This document shows, one piece after another, positions 1-15,300 of a stretch of DNA of 64,000 bases. The stretch comes from Luidia sarsii (taxonomy: Eukaryota > Echinodermata > Asteroidea > Paxillosida > Luidiidae). A program made the position numbers and the translations under genes. Each line of letters starts with the position of its first letter. Within the stretch, counting starts at the first letter, position 1. The stretch is from contig OX465116.1 of the NCBI GenBank assembly GCA_949987565.1, forward strand, positions 15,530,909-15,594,908, read 5' to 3'. The notes under the pieces are model-generated. The model was not told where the DNA came from. It saw only the letters and a list, made by a program, of their open reading frames with translations, and made no database searches.

Positions 1-233
1 GGGTAAGATTGAAAAGAATAATCAACTACAAATAATCTGGAAGGGTCCTAAGGTCAAAATGTGAGGTCTGATAAATTTTTGAGACTCCAAAATTAGTGAC
101 TTTTTGTATCAGATTTGTCTCAATTTCTTACAAATTGGTTTAAATTTTGGTTTGCAGTTATTTACCATATCTGTCTGTAATCATTGATTGTTCATGGATG
201 CATTTGCCTGTGTGATATTCTTCATGTTTCTAG

Positions 234-342
234 GCTTTGTGGAGTTGTGAAGCACGTAAACAACGTGACCGTCTGCTCATCTGCAGAGCGCTGTATCCTA
301 GCCTACCTGTATGACTTGTACACATCGTGTAGTCATGTCAAG
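234..342 (+). CDS. med12: MED12 exon 1 of window
   Basis: Acceptor tttctag before 234, donor gtaaat after 342. The first base completes a split codon; the exon ends in phase 0. It encodes [10 protein letters not shown] and [16 protein letters not shown], a strongly conserved MED12 block. Confidence 0.93.
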
Positions 343-3300
343 GTAAATCATAGGCCGTTTTCAAAATAAAAGCTTAGGCTCGGGTTCAGGTTTTGTCTCC
401 GTCTGACGCAACCTGAAATTACAGATTTCCAGATTTCCATTTTGTACACAAAAATCGGGAGCCAAAGAGCATGTTCGTTTTAGCCGGATGTTCGGTATAT
501 CGGCATTCGTTATAGCGACATTCTACTGTAATTTGTCAAACTAGCAACGGAAATATGACTGGACCAAGCCCTGTTTCAACTTAGCTGAGGACTCAGTTGC
601 CGGTCTGCCCAAGTAGTCGACTATCTTTGCCGGGATGGGATGGCCATTGAATTGATGAACAACTCCTCATTAGTTTCCTATCCTTTGTCCAAAATGCTTT
701 GCTAACGACCAATGCTGTGTAAGATTGCCTGCAATCATCGGGTATTCTTTCCTTGTCTTGTATCCAGGCCAAGTTTTCTGACATGTTCAGTAGTGTGGCC
801 TCCAAGGTCAAGCAGACGTTGTACACCAGCGTCCATCCATCAGAATCCAATCCTTTGTGGAATCCTAAACTCATGCAGGACTACATTCAGAACCCAAGGT
901 AAGTCTGAATGACTGGCTGTGGCTATGGTCATGGCTTTGGTTATTGCTATGGCTATGGTCATGGCTTTGGTTATTGCTGTGGTTATGGACATGGCTTTGA
1001 TTATTACTATGGCTATGGTCATGGCTTTGGTTATTGCTGTGGCTATGGTCATGGCTTTGGTTATTGCTGTGGCTATGGTCATGGCTTTGGTACTATGGCT
1101 ATGGTCATGGCTTTGGTTATTGCTGTGGCTATGGTCATGGCTTTGGTTATTGCTGTGGCTATGGTCATGGCTTTGGTTATTACTATGGCTATGGTCATGG
1201 CTTTGGTTATTGCTGTAGTTATGGCCATGGCTTCGGTTATTGCTGTGGCTATGATCATGGTTTTGGTTATTGCTGTGGCTATGGTCATGGCTTTGGTTAT
1301 TGCTGTGGCTATGGTCATGGCTTTGGTTATTGCTGTGGCTATGGTCATGGCTTTGGTTATTACTATGGCTATGGTCATGGCTTTGGTTATTGCTGTGGCT
1401 ATGGTCATGGCTTTGGTTATTACTATGGCTATGGTCATGGCTTTGGTTATTGCTGTGGCTATGGTCATGGCTTTGGTTATTACTATGGCTATGGTCATGG
1501 CTTTGGTTATTGCTGTGGCTATGGTCATGGCTTTGGTTATTGCTGTGGCTATGGTCATGGCTTTGGTTATTACTATGGCTATGGTCATGGCTTTGGTTAT
1601 TGCTGTGGTTATGGACATGGCTTTGGTTATTGCTGTGGTTATGGACATGGCTTTGATTATTGCTGTGGCTATGGTCATGGCTTTGATTATTACTATGGCT
1701 ATGGTCATGGCTTTGGTTATTGCTGTGGCTATGGTCATGGCTTTGATTATTACTATGGCTATGGTCATGGCTTTGGTTATTGCTGTGGCTATGGTCATGG
1801 CTTTGGTTATTGCTGTGGCTATGGGCATGGCTTTGGTTATTGCTGTGGCTATGGTCATGGCTTTGGTTATTACTATCCCTCTGGATCTAGAATGGCTAAC
1901 ATGATTATTCCTGAATGCCAGATACTGGTGACTTGTGACTTGCTGTTCTGCTTCCACAGGGGTAGGCAGTTCCACCACACGTCCTTGGGCAAACAGCTGA
2001 ATGAGAGCTCCACAGATAGATACAGCTTTGTGTGCAACGCATTATTGAGTATATGCTGTCCGACTGACGTACAAATGTAAGTTTTAGTTGCACTTCTGTA
2101 TAATTTCCCATTTTTTCTAGCGATTTTGTAATGATTTTCACATAACACAAGCCCTTTTAATGGGGTAGTGGTTGTTTCATCAACTCTTTAGAATTCAATT
2201 AAGCTGCATCCACTTGAGATGATCCTGACCTGATTGACCCATTTGAAGTGATCCCCAAAATTGGTGTTTTCATCTGAATGTAAACGGAGGCATGATTCCC
2301 AGAGATATATGGCTGTTAGTGGTTAGATGCTTCTGACTGACGCCCTACCTCAGCAGATGCTTGACTATTTATTTAGGAAGGCCACCACCTAAGGGTTGGA
2401 TAGCTAAGGAGGTAGAGCACTGGTACACAAAACCAGAGGTCTCGGGTATAAGTCCCAATCCAATCAACTTTTTCTTTTAAATTATTAAACTCTTTCTGAG
2501 ATGAGAAAAACTCACAAAATTTATCAGTTCAATCAAACCAAGGAAAAACTGACTGGGAACTTTTTCAAATTTTTCCCATTTTTCAAAATTTATCATGGTA
2601 TGAGTGAAATATTTTAGAAGTAAATTTGTCCTATTTCAATTCATAAAAGCATGTAAATTGCCACAAGTTTAGTATTGATTGATAATCTATACGGTTAGGA
2701 GTTTGCCATTATGTATCTTGTCCTATCATTGACTTGTTATCTGATCATTTGTATCTCCAGGCTGAACGATCTGTCCATAATGTGTGCTGAGTTGACGTCT
2801 TGCTGCAGTGCTCTGAGTTCTGAGTGGCTGGGAGTCCTCAAAGCTCTGTGCTGTTCCTCCAATCCCAACTGTGGCTTCAATGATATCCTTTGCCAGGTTG
2901 ATGTAAGTCTAACATATGCATCATATTTCTGATAAATTGAAAAAAATAAACGGCAAAGAAAACTTTGACTGGACTGGGACTTGAACCCGAGACCTCTGAA
3001 TTAACGTACCAGTGCTTTTCCATCTGAGCTATCCAGCCCTTGGATGGTGGCCTTCCCAAATACTCAACTAGTCTTTGCAGGGGTGGGGGCGCCGGTCAGA
3101 CATATTCAATCATTAGCTGGCGTATATCTCCAAGGATCACACCACCATTTTCCTACAGATGGAAAAACATTTATTTGGAAACCTGGCTGCAGCAGTTCTT
3201 TGATCCTTGATTGCAGCCTTTCAAACGAAAACCATATGTCTTTGCCGGGGTGGGGGCACCTGTCTGAAGCAATTCAACCATTAGCTGTCGGTGAAAGTGT

Positions 3301-6300
3301 GGTTTAGTTCGGCATTCATACAGTTGATTACTGTTTTGTTCCTTTGCTGATTGAACATACATGTATTTGATGTCCTGTTTGTAGGTGAATGACTTGTCCA
3401 TCCATGATTCTGTGGCAGTCTTTGCTGCTATATTGATAGCTAGACACTGCTTTGCCTTAGAAGACGTTGTGGAACACGTGGCATTGACTTCACTACTAGA
3501 CTTCACAACGCCCTCATTGAACGGTGATTAGCAGTCATTATTGGTTTTTGATTTGAGGCTCTGTCCAAAGGGATGGACAGGAATCTATGGCAGACCAGTC
3601 ACACTGGACTTCAGTATGTGAGGTTCCGAGCCCCGCTGCTGAGAAACGAAAGGAAACAGACAGACACTCAAGAGAAAGTCATAATTGCAATGCACCGGTA
3701 CTTGCACTCATTGCCAAACATACATACCTGTACTCGTAGCTTAGTACTTGTACTAATACTCATTGCTAAGTACTCATACGTTCAGTGGCCAAATACTTCT
3801 ACCCAAGTACAGGTGCCTGTACTCATGGCAAAGTATTTCAGCTAAATACTTATACTCATGGCTAAGGACTCATACTCACATTTTGGGGTTAAATACTTAA
3901 CTATAACTCAGCAGTATAGCAATTAGACTTATATTTTAAGGTGATATGCAAAAATTTTGCAAACTGCTTACTGACTAGAATTACCAAAATGCAAATCTTA
4001 AAATTTAGTGGGTCTGACGTTTTGATCCTAGCAGGACCTTTCTCAAAGGCAGATTCACTCTCTGCCTTTGAGAAAGGTCCTGCTAGGATCGAAACGTCAG
4101 GCTTACTCAATTTAAAGACTTATATTTTGTTAACTGGTATAAGCTAGATGATTATGGAAACAATATATGATCAGGTAACAATCTTTGAGTTGAGTATTTT
4201 TTTAGACATGACATTTTAAAATGATTTTTATTTTCCAATGTTTGTTTTTCTTCCTAAGCTGGGGCACAAATGGAATCCGATGCCGAGCCCGGAGCCAGAC
4301 TAATGTGTCGTCTTCTCCTGCGTTTACTCACCACGGGTCCGTTGCCAGGCCAGTCCGATCGCAATGGTTACTTCATCAAGTCGTCCTGTGACCAGCACCT
4401 ACTGGCTGCTGCTCATCGGAGCATAAGTGTGGAGGCCTTGGTAGCTGTACTGAAGGCAATCTTATTGCTTGGTAAGTCCGGTAGCAATGCATGCTCTGGG
4501 TCATTCCAAAGGATCTCAACAAGACATCCCGTGGTGATCAACTCAGATTTGACTCAGAACGTCTTTTTGAAAACAAAACAAATGCGAAAATGGTTCCTGT
4601 GATACACCCTCTCAACATTTCTGACCACGCTCAATTTTTACACTCCCCAATCAAAAAAGTATGTTTGGGGAGATTTTGGAGGTCAGTTTCTTACAACAAT
4701 GAATAGTTACAGGCTGAATGTGGGTATTTCCAGATTTTGGTTGAGTTGATATGGAATGAGCCCTTCATCAAGTGAATTCTAACCAAAGCTAGGAGCCTTT
4801 CCAAAACCTGGCTTAGGCTCTGTCTTTGCGTCCAACTCCTTTGTTCCCACTCATTTGAATGTTACAAGATATGACATCAGAAGGCCTATGTAACTCCCCT
4901 TTCTAAGCATTTGCCAAATCCTAACAATTTTCTTGAATTATCTTCGATCTCAGGCGAGGCAGGGGTAGGAGGAGGCACCAGTACAAGCATCGACGATTTC
5001 ACCGACGATCCCAAATCCTCTGGCTCCATCGAGACGGCCAGTCTTAGCGATTATGCCAAGTTTACTCTCAAGACCATTTGCAGTCAGAGCTGGGTGAGGG
5101 AGATCTTCCTGAAGGATCCGGACAGACTATGGACCAGGGAGGTGCTCTTAGACCAGGTTTTGTCTCATAAACATGTAAGTCTGAATTTTGTGAAGGCGGC
5201 TTTTCAAATTTAACAAGTGAAATGTATAGTCAGTGACATCTTTCCCTGAGCACTGTTTCTATGACTGAGTCTGGCCTATGCAGTCTGCCTTTGCTTACAG
5301 GTGAGGTGCGAACAGTGGATATTTCACCAGGGATGTAAGACTTCTGGAAAATTCCAGGAGGTCTTACTTTATGTCAAACATGTGTCTCAAACTGCTCATT
5401 TTTATCTGTTAAAACCCTAAAAACTGAAGGGCGTCTGCTGTGAATGTCTCATTCGTGTAAGCGCCCACTCGCAGTCGCACAATTTATTGGCCTTCAGTGA
5501 TTTTCAGGAAATGACTTTGTCGGTCACTTACATCCCTGATTCACCAATATCAACCAGTCCTTGTTGTGTGTTTTCCCTTCCTCTAGGCCCACTACTTAGT
5601 ACAACTCATCTGCTATCCTAACGGAGTTCCTCCCATCACTGACGGCAGCTATGAGAATGAACAGAACCAGGCCATTACAAGAATACTCAGGGTCAGTACA
5701 TATGATGCGGGATGAACGTTCAGTTATATGTGGTGTAAGAATCATCCTTTTAGTAAGATCTTGTTAACCTCAAACCATCACCCCTCTAATTTGTTGTGTT
5801 TTTTTATTGGTGTTGTTTAACAATATTTCCACCGTCCTTTTGATCTCCCTTCCTACCAACTTCCTTCATCTGTCAAGCTTCTGTCATCTATCAAATTATT
5901 TCTTATCCTTCCTATCTGTGATTCTGGGGGTTTTTTTGATCTAAGAAAAGTTTTTTGATCTTAAAATTTAGTGGGCCTGACGTTTTGATCCTAGCAGGAC
6001 CTTTCTCAAAGGCAGAGTGACAAGGACAACACAGATGTACATGTACACGAAGGAAGGGGGAAGAGAGTGAAAAAAAGCTTTTTGAGAAAGGACTAACCAG
6101 GATTTAAATACCATATCCTAAAATTGTCCAAGATTTCGATATATCTGCGATTGTGAAATTTATGAATGACTAAAAGTCCTGTTTTGATGATCGTCCCTTT
6201 TTGTTTTAGAATCTTGATCAGTGGACCTTACGAGTGTCCTGGTTGGAGCTGCAGCTGATGCTGAAACAATGCGCAGCCTCTGAAATGAACTCCTTGCTGG

Positions 6301-9300
6301 ATAACATCGCCAAGGCAACCATTGAGGTCTTTCAGCAGCAGCTTGGCGACGATGGATCGGCAACGAAGCCCGCCCTCATTGGCCAGAATGGGCAAAGGAA
6401 GACAACGCAGCAGATCAAGTCAGTAGACTCACTGGCAATTCTTTTCTGTATTTCATTTTATTTTTCCCTCTTTGTTTATCTCAAACCAGTGTTGGGGAAA
6501 AAAAACTAGTTGAAGTCTTTTTTCTCATTAAAATTATACAAATATGGTGCTTACTGCCTACTGGCTAGATAGACTAAACTATTAAGTTTTGCGTTTATGA
6601 AGGACTGTGATCTAAATTCCCTCACACTTTGTAAGGCTTGTCAATTATGCAATATCTAATCAGCTTGAATACAAATTTGGATTGTTAGCATTCTGTTTTG
6701 GGCAAAACACTGGTTGGAGTGTAAGCCACTTCTCCTTAAAGTAAGAGATGAATGCTGCTAATACTTACTGACTAGAATCACCAAAACAATTCAATTCTTT
6801 GTGAAAGGTCCAGCTTGGATCTAATTGAAATTAAACGTTTAATCACCTTAGCATTGCATTTTTTTAGGGAAAAAAAGGTGTAACTCATATCTTGGTAAAG
6901 TAAAAGATAAATTTTAATGACCGCTTTAAAATAACTAAATTTTTCAAATCTGTCTTTTTTGAAAGGTCCTGCTAGAGTCTGAACGGCCTGTAACCTTGTA
7001 AGATTGGTTTCTTGTTGACAGGTCTGAGCAGGAGAGGAGCGGGGTATGGTTAGTGGCTCCTCTCATCTCAAAGCTGTCCAGCGAAGTCCAGGGCAGAGTG
7101 CTGAGAGCGGCCGGCAATGTGCTGGAGAGCGTGGGACAGACCTGGGCCAAATCTAGCAAAGAGAAAGACAGGCATGGGCAGAAGACGTAAGTAACTCCAG
7201 ACAAACAAAGAAGATACCGTGAGATCTTTATCAGTCAAACTCGGATAACTCCTACCTCCTGTTAAGTTTCTACTAAGTTTCAAGGTTTCTACTAAGGCTA
7301 CTTTTACTCCCTTCAGTAGTAAAATAGCGGTACAACATCTCTTAACTCAAGACTCTGCTTAACTCAAATTATGAGCCTGTTCCCTTGAGATTGGACTTAT
7401 GGATAGGGATGTAAAACTTCCGGAAATTTCTGGATTTCTGGAAGTGGCGTGATTTTTGTTCAGATTTCTGGAAATTGTGAATTTTTTAATTTGTTTTTTA
7501 AATTTCAAAATTGTATCTGGAACTGCTCAAAACTGTTCTGTTTCTCTCTTTCCATCTGTAGTCAGATGTCCCTCGTCAGTCATCAACCGCTCCTGTCTCT
7601 CGTTCTTACCTGCCTGAAAGGGCAGGATGAGCAGAGGGAAGGATTGCTCACATCTCTGCAGACGCAACTCACTCAGTTCTTGCAATCTCCCAAAGATGTA
7701 AGTCCTCCTTGACATTGAACTTTTGATCTGAAGAAAGTCTTCACAGTAACGCAGACACTGCCTACTGACTGCAATGACCGATGTCAGCTATTCAGAGGGC
7801 CTATTGTTTCAGTCTTAGCAGGGCCTTTGTCTAAGGCAGAAAGAACTTTGCGTTCTTCCTTTGAGAAAGGTCTTGCTAGGATGGAAATATCAGGAAAGTC
7901 TTCATTTTTTTTTTTTTAGATTTGGCATCTCATTTTGCTGTCTAAACTGCCAATATGAAACAGATTATTTGTCACTACCAACCCTACCCTAGTCTTCATT
8001 AAATCTGTCAAACTTCTAAATATATCGCGGTTTGCTGCTTCGTCGTGTTTCAGGATCGCTGGGAGGATGAGCAGAGTCGAAGAATGATGCATGAAGCTCT
8101 TCAACTGAGACTGAGTCTGGTAGGAACCTCCTGAAGAATGTCTAGATCTAAATGCTCTAAATCCTTCTTTGATCCCTTCCCTACTGCTTGCCCTTCCCTT
8201 TGATCTCACCCTGGTCTGTCTACCAGCTTTCCTCCTTTGATCCCTTCCCTACTGCTTGCCCTTCCCTTTGATCTCACCCTGGTCTGTCTACCAGCTTTCC
8301 TTTGATCCCTTCCCTACTGCTTACCCCTCCCTTTGATCTCACCCTGGTCTGTCTACCAGCTTTCCTCTTTTGATCCCTTCCCTACTGCTTGCCCTTCCCT
8401 TTGATCTCACCCTGGTCTGTCTACCAGCTTTCCTCATTTGATCCCTTCCCTACTGCTTACCCCTCCCTTTGATCTCATCCATATCTGATTACTTTTCCCG
8501 CTTATCTCTTTCTGAAAGATTACAACATCAGGTCCTATATCCATTCCAGATTTTGAAGTAATTTCCTTCAGGATGTGGGCTTAATATATTCTTTTTTGCA
8601 TTCCTAAAGTCCACAATTTTCTCAATATTTGGAACTACCTGAGAAATTTTCCGGTTTGCATTACATGACCATTTCCATGGTAACGTTTCTATGGCACCCT
8701 AGGTTGGTAACATGTTTGACACCATTCTGCGCAGTCAGCAGTGGACTACAGAGTTCGCTCTGCTCCTTCTGCAGCTTATCACCACGGGAACAGTCGACAC
8801 CCACTCAAACAGGTACCAAGTTACTGCTATGTGTTATGTTGTCATGGTTACATTTTCAGTCAAATAAGTAGAACAAAAATTATGTTTTTCATTCAAACAA
8901 AGTGAAGGAAAGCTGATTCGATGTTTTTGTAGGAACAGTGTATTGTTGTTAAACTTTGCTACACATTGATCCATCACTTTTATTCCCTATAGCGCTAATA
9001 TATGAGCATACATTTGAAGAAAAAAAATGTGTACTTCTCTAGAGAATTAGATGGAATTCTGAGAGTTCATAGTCAGTTTATGAAAATATCACCATACAAT
9101 GAATTCACCATTGAGCCGTAAGGTGGCAGCCATACCAAATAGTCAGCTAGTCTTTTCTGGAGTGGGGGCTCAAGTCAGATGCATTCAATCATTAGCTGCC
9201 ATATATCTCCAGAAATCACACCATCTTTTCCATAGAGATGCAAAAAGAGATAGAGATACAGCAGTTCTTTGATCATTGATTTTCAAATATGAAAACTGAA

Positions 9301-12300
9301 CTTTGTAGCCTGTGACATCTTTGCCCGCTGTATATTTGACCGAATCTGACATCTGTAGCTTTACTTGATTCTTTTGCCCTCAGTGAGTTGTTCACTACAG
9401 TCTTAGACATGCTGTCAGTGCTGATTAACAGCACGCTATCCAGTGACTGCAGCGAGGGAGAGAAAGGACGAGAACATCAAACACTCATCAAGAAACTCAA
9501 GAAGGAACTGGGCGATAAACGTTCCTACGATATCGACAGAGTGCGCCAGTTGCTGCCTGTGCCAAAGAAGACCTGTGATGTGATTACTGTGGAGCCTATG
9601 GGCAGTCTCATAGACACTAAAGGCAATAAAATCGCTGGCTTTGATTCCATTGATAAGAAGCAGGTGAGGGGATGTCTTCAAGGATGTTGACATTTGGTCC
9701 ATGGTTTACTAGGATCGAAACGTCAGGCCCACTATATTTTGAGATTTGCATTTTGGTAATTTTAGTCAGTAAGCAGTTTGCAACATTTTTGTGTATCGGT
9801 TTACTATTGAGTTAATATTTGCATTGAGTGATCACATTTCTTAGAACTGCATAGTTCTAAGAGTGATTGCATTGTTATATTACGCCCACAACCATGCAAG
9901 ACTTTAAACCATGGTTAATTTTGGGTAACTAAATCTTATAACGTTGGGCAATTTGGTAGACCATTGTGTAATCTGGAAGATCATGTGGTAATCCAATAAA
10001 CAATCAGGTAAACCGAGTTCAAACTGGTAAACTAGTGGATAATCTGGTGTAGCCTTTGGTAAACTAATAAACCATTTGGTAGAACTGTTCCATTTGGTAA
10101 ACCATGAGAGCGACAGGTAAACCGATTGCAAACTGGTAAACCATTTGATAATTTCGTGGAGCCTTTGGTAAACAGATAAACCATTTGGTAGAATAGTGGT
10201 AGATTTGGTAAACCATGAGAACATTAGGTAAACCAATTACAAACTAGAAGACTTGGATAATCTGGTGGGATCTTTGGTAAACCAATTGGTAAACTGATGA
10301 CCATCAGTTAAACCATTAGAGCATCAGGTAATCCGATGACAAACTGCTAGACTATTGGATAATCTAGTTGAATCTTTGATAAACTAAAAAACCAATTGGT
10401 AAACCGTTAGAGCAACAGGTAAACCGATTACAAACTAGAAGACTATTGGATAATCTGTTGGAATCTTTGGTAAACCAATTGGTAAACCGTTAGAGCATCA
10501 GGTAAACCAATTACTTTCACCTCAGGCAATACATGGTTTCATTTATGAATATCAATACTTCTCTCACCCACCAGGGTCTTCAAGTAGCTTCCAAGCAGAA
10601 GATCAACCCATGGGATACCTTAGAGGCCTACAAGAACCCAGCACCTCTCTCCTGGTCCTTCTTTGGCGCCGTCCGTATGGAACGCAAGCCCCTCAAATAC
10701 CAAGAACAATTCCGCCTGACCCTCTACCACTCCCACTCCAGGGAGAAGTCGGATGACTACTACTTTCAGCCTCCTCAGCTCCCTCCCGACGAGGAAGAAC
10801 CTCCCCAGCCAATCAGCAACCAGGAAGCCGAGAAGGTTGCCATGGATTCCTCTGGGAACAGCCTATCAGAGAGCAGCAAGGCGGAGTGTAGTAGTGGTGG
10901 GGGAACCAGTGAGATGACTACCAGCACCACCACCAGTAAGAAGAGGAAGAGGAATTCTCGCAAGAAGACGCCCACACCTAGCCAGCAGATCATGAGGGAG
11001 GTGAGAGATCAAATCGTCTTCAAGACATCTATATTATGAGCCTGACAGAGTTTGTGTCATTTCTGTCTGAATCTTGATTCTGCCTTTGGTCCTACTAGGA
11101 TAGAAACATCTTGGCCTCTACTTGTTTGAGAGTTCATAAATGTTTAAAACATCAAGTGAAACTATAATAAGCAAACCCATTCTTAGATATAATATGACAT
11201 TTGCATTGAGGGTTTGCTTAAAAACCAATTCTTGGTCATCATCATCTAATCACACTCCCAATCACAACCGAGAACAAAGGCCAATTTCATGGAATTCGTT
11301 CCGCCATAATTCTGTGCTTATGGGCAGCATTTAGCGTATATCTAATTCATGACTTTTGGCGCTTGAAATACGCAAACCATAAGCAAAGAATATCTGCTAC
11401 AGTAAGCAAAGATGTTTTGCTAACGGAAATTGGACCCAGGTTTGTTTAGGATTCCTCTTAGATTTTCTTTGACCATTTCAGATGGGTTACAGCTAGTGTT
11501 GATAGATGCATAGGTTTCCATAGCACCCAGCAAAATATAAATAATTGAATCAATTCTTTACAATAACCGCCCAAACTCACCCCTGTCTCCTGTCTTTGTT
11601 TTTGTCCGCAGCCGTTTCCATATAACCAGGGAATGTCCGGCTTCCCTGAGCGTCCTTTTATGCAGCAGCAGGGAAACTACATGCCTGGGCAGTTCCCATA
11701 CCAACAGCCCCTACCACCAGGTAAACAAGATGATGTCATCGCTCTCAACAACCATGTGACCAGCCAATAGGAGCAATGCATTGTGGGGGCAATTGATAAT
11801 AGTACCCTAGATACTAGGTAAACAAGATGATGTCATCGCTCTAAACAACCATGTGACCAGCCAATAGGAGCAATGCATTGTGGGGGCAATTGAGAATGGT
11901 ACCCTAGATACTAGGTAAACAAGATGATGTCATTGCTCTCAACAACCATGTGACCAGCCAATAGGAGCAATGCATTGTGGGAGCAATTGATAATGGTACC
12001 CTAGATACTAGGTAAACAAGATGATGTCATCTCTCTCAACAACCATGTGACCAGCCAATAGGAGCAGTGCATTGTGGGAGCAATTGATAATGGTACCCTA
12101 GATACTAGGTAAACAAGATGATGTCATCGCTCTCAACAACCATGTGACCAGCCAATAGGAGCAATGCATTGTGGGGGCAATTGATAATAGTACCCTAGAT
12201 ACTAGGTAAACAAGATGATGTCATCGCTGTCAACAACCATGTGACCAGCCAATAGGAGCAATGCATTGTGGGGGCAATTGAGAATGGTACTCCAGAGAAT

Positions 12301-15300
12301 AAGATGGTTTTAAGTTTTGGTTTTTTGAGAGATGCCGTTACAATGCCTCAAAAGTGTGAAGACTGAAGAAATGGAGAAAAAAGCAAGCTCAAAAGATTGA
12401 TCAAGCCTATAGATCATTGCTTATTTTTTGACATTTTTCCAAATTGTTCAAAAGTTCCCAGTCAAAAGTTGAACCCAAATCACAATATATCTATGATCAA
12501 CCTACATGTTTAGGTTTAACCCTCATTGAATTACACTCACTGGTTTAATTCACCAGACAATCTGGCAAAGCACTGGGCATGTCATACTAACCTCATGTTT
12601 AGGGTAAACACTCATTGGACTACACTTTCAGATCATAATATGCACAGAATCCATTCTAGGCATAAGATCCACAGCCTATATTACACACTACACGTCCTAT
12701 GGGGCAAACTATGCTTGACTTTGACTCCTAATGCAAACATTGCAACCTTGTTTGCTTGCAATAGCAGGGCCTACTCGTATGGACAGGCAGGTGAGCATGG
12801 GGAACTCCAAGGCTGCCTTACGTAACATGCTAGTGGACCGCAAGCACCCAGGCAATCAAGGACATAACCAACCACAGGTAAGCAATCACGGGTCAAGGGT
12901 CAAGGCTCAAAGGTCATTCCCATCAGGTGTCAGATTCATTAGGCTTAGCGTAGCATACAGGAATCTGGTGTGGATGATCAAAGTGTTAAACGGTACCCGA
13001 GTAAGGATCTTGACTCATTGGTGCGATGGAATTTGGATTTAGAAAGTAGTTGTAACTGGATTGTAGATGAACTTTTGGATAAGAGTCCTGTGTGAGGTGG
13101 TAGACCCTGTTGCTGTTTTTTTTTTCAAAGAGTGTTAAGTTTGTGGTTTGCTGAGCTGCATTGGCCTGCAGTGTTAATTCTTCTCTGTGTTCTGCAAATA
13201 TTCACTTCTTGCAGCCTCAGACTTTCCTGCTGTGTAAATTGGTCGTCTGCTAAATGCTGCAAGTCACTGAGTGCGAGTGGTTCGGCCTTCTTTGTGAAAG
13301 TGAAAGTGTGTCCCTGTCCTTCCAATCCGGGCCTCAAAATGATTTGGTTGCAACTTCCTTTCAAGACAACAAAACTGAACCAGTTCCCGGAGACAGTATG
13401 CAAACAATCTGTGGTTCTATATAGTCTGACTAGATAGGCTATGCAATGAAATACATGCAGGGATGTGGGGTACAAGACCTTCCTATGACACCTACCACGT
13501 GGATACCTGTTCCACTAGAAGACTTTCACAAGCTAGCGGCAGTCTTGCATGTTTGATCAGAAGGACTTGAGTGCGATGTAAGAGTAGTAAGACCCTGTGC
13601 CTTAGATCACTGAATATGAAGAGTTTATTTCGAAAGGAATTTCAACTTCATTGATATTAACCCTAACCCTGCCTAACCCTTAAAATACTATGACGCCATT
13701 TGACCTCTGAAGTGTTAGCATTAATAAAAATAAAAAGGTTTTTTAAAGGGCATGTATGGAAAACCAGACTTTGGGTTCAATTCCCTGTCCAGTCAAAGTT
13801 TTCTTTTTAATTTTTCAAAATTGTTCAAAGTTTCCAGTAATTTTTTCCTATATTTATTTGACGGTGATAACACGTATGAGATCTATGTTCTGGAAAGGTT
13901 CCATTTTCATGAAATTATTGGTTCATTAAATGATAACATCACTTGAAATTACACAACAATGTGCCTTTGAGAAAGGTCCTGCTAGGATCGAAACATCAGG
14001 CCCTCTAACTTTTGAGAACAATCTTCCATTTGGAATCTGACTTTGATATATGACACATGGCTGCATACAAATGTTCAAATAAGCACCGATATCATTTGGA
14101 AATAGACTCTTCAGTTTGCCATTGCATGTAATCATAGAGCTTAGCTGGTTGTGAAGTGTCAGGGTATAGGTAGGCTGGTGCAGACTCTGGAGTGAAGTGT
14201 GAAGCCATTAATGTTACTCTCCAACTTTTGCCGCACATATAATCACACAGAGAGAGGATTCACTCAACTATGGGAGCCCAATCCTAAAGGTAACAAGCTC
14301 CCTCCATTGGCCTAGTCTACAGCATTTGATTGTTCCCTTCCTAACCCCTTAACCCAACCCCCTGCCCCTATTTCCCCTCCCTGACCACTCGGAGCTAGTC
14401 TTAACCATTGCTGTCTGCATGTACGCTACTGCACGACCTCATGCCTGGCATACATTGTTGTCTGTCAAGATGCAAACTTTCCTCTGGATCTCCGTACATG
14501 ATAGTGACATGATCTCATCGTGCAATGTTGTAGGGAGATTGCCTTCAGAATTATGTCGTAGATCTCAGTCCAATTCTGCAAACCCAGGAATCTGTCTCAG
14601 GAGGGCTCCACGCTTGTGGTCTGATCTCAAGTTTTTTTCAGAATCCCTTTGGTTGAAATCACTCGCATTGAAATATTTAACCCTTTAGTCTTGATCTCAT
14701 TTTTTGCTCCAAGTCTTAGCTGAACATTCCGAAGGTCTAGAAGCCTTGGTCTAAGCCTTCTTGCAAGGACCCTTGGTCTAAGCCTTCTTGCAAGGACCCT
14801 TGGTCTAAGCCTTCTTGCAAGGACCCTTGTTCTAAGCCTTCATCCAAGGACCCTTGGTCAAGGCTTCTGGCAAGGACCCTTGGTCTAAGCCTTCTGGCAA
14901 GGACCCTTAGTCTAAGCCTTCTTGCAAGGACCCTTGGTCTAAGCCTTCATCCAAGGACCCTTGGTCTAAGCCTTCTTGCAAGGACCCTTGGTCTAAGCCT
15001 TCTTGCAAGGACCCTTGGTCTAAGCCTTCTTGCAAGGACCCTTGGTCTAAGCCTTCATCCAAGGACCCTTGGTCTAAGCCTTCTTGCAAGGACCCTTGGT
15101 CTAGGCCTTCTTGCAAGGACCCTTGGTCTAAGCCTTCTGGCAAGGACCCTTGGTCTAAGCCTTCTTGCAAGGACCCTTGGTCTAAGCCTTCATCCAAGGA
15201 CCCTTCTTGCAAGGACCCTTGGTCTAAGCCTTCTTGCAAGGACCCTTGGTCTAAGCCTTCTTGCAAGGACCCTTCTTGCAAGGACCCTTGGTCTAAGCCT

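Noticed and set aside
909..2080. Long Gly-Tyr-His-Phe, Ala-Met-Val and Leu-Trp frames
   Set aside because: They are readings of the 30-bp minisatellite within a MED12 intron; the frames exist only because the unit length is a multiple of three.
13655..13685. Telomere-like aaccctaaccctgcctaaccc
   Set aside because: Only two to three diverged units in the middle of an intron; too short to mean anything.
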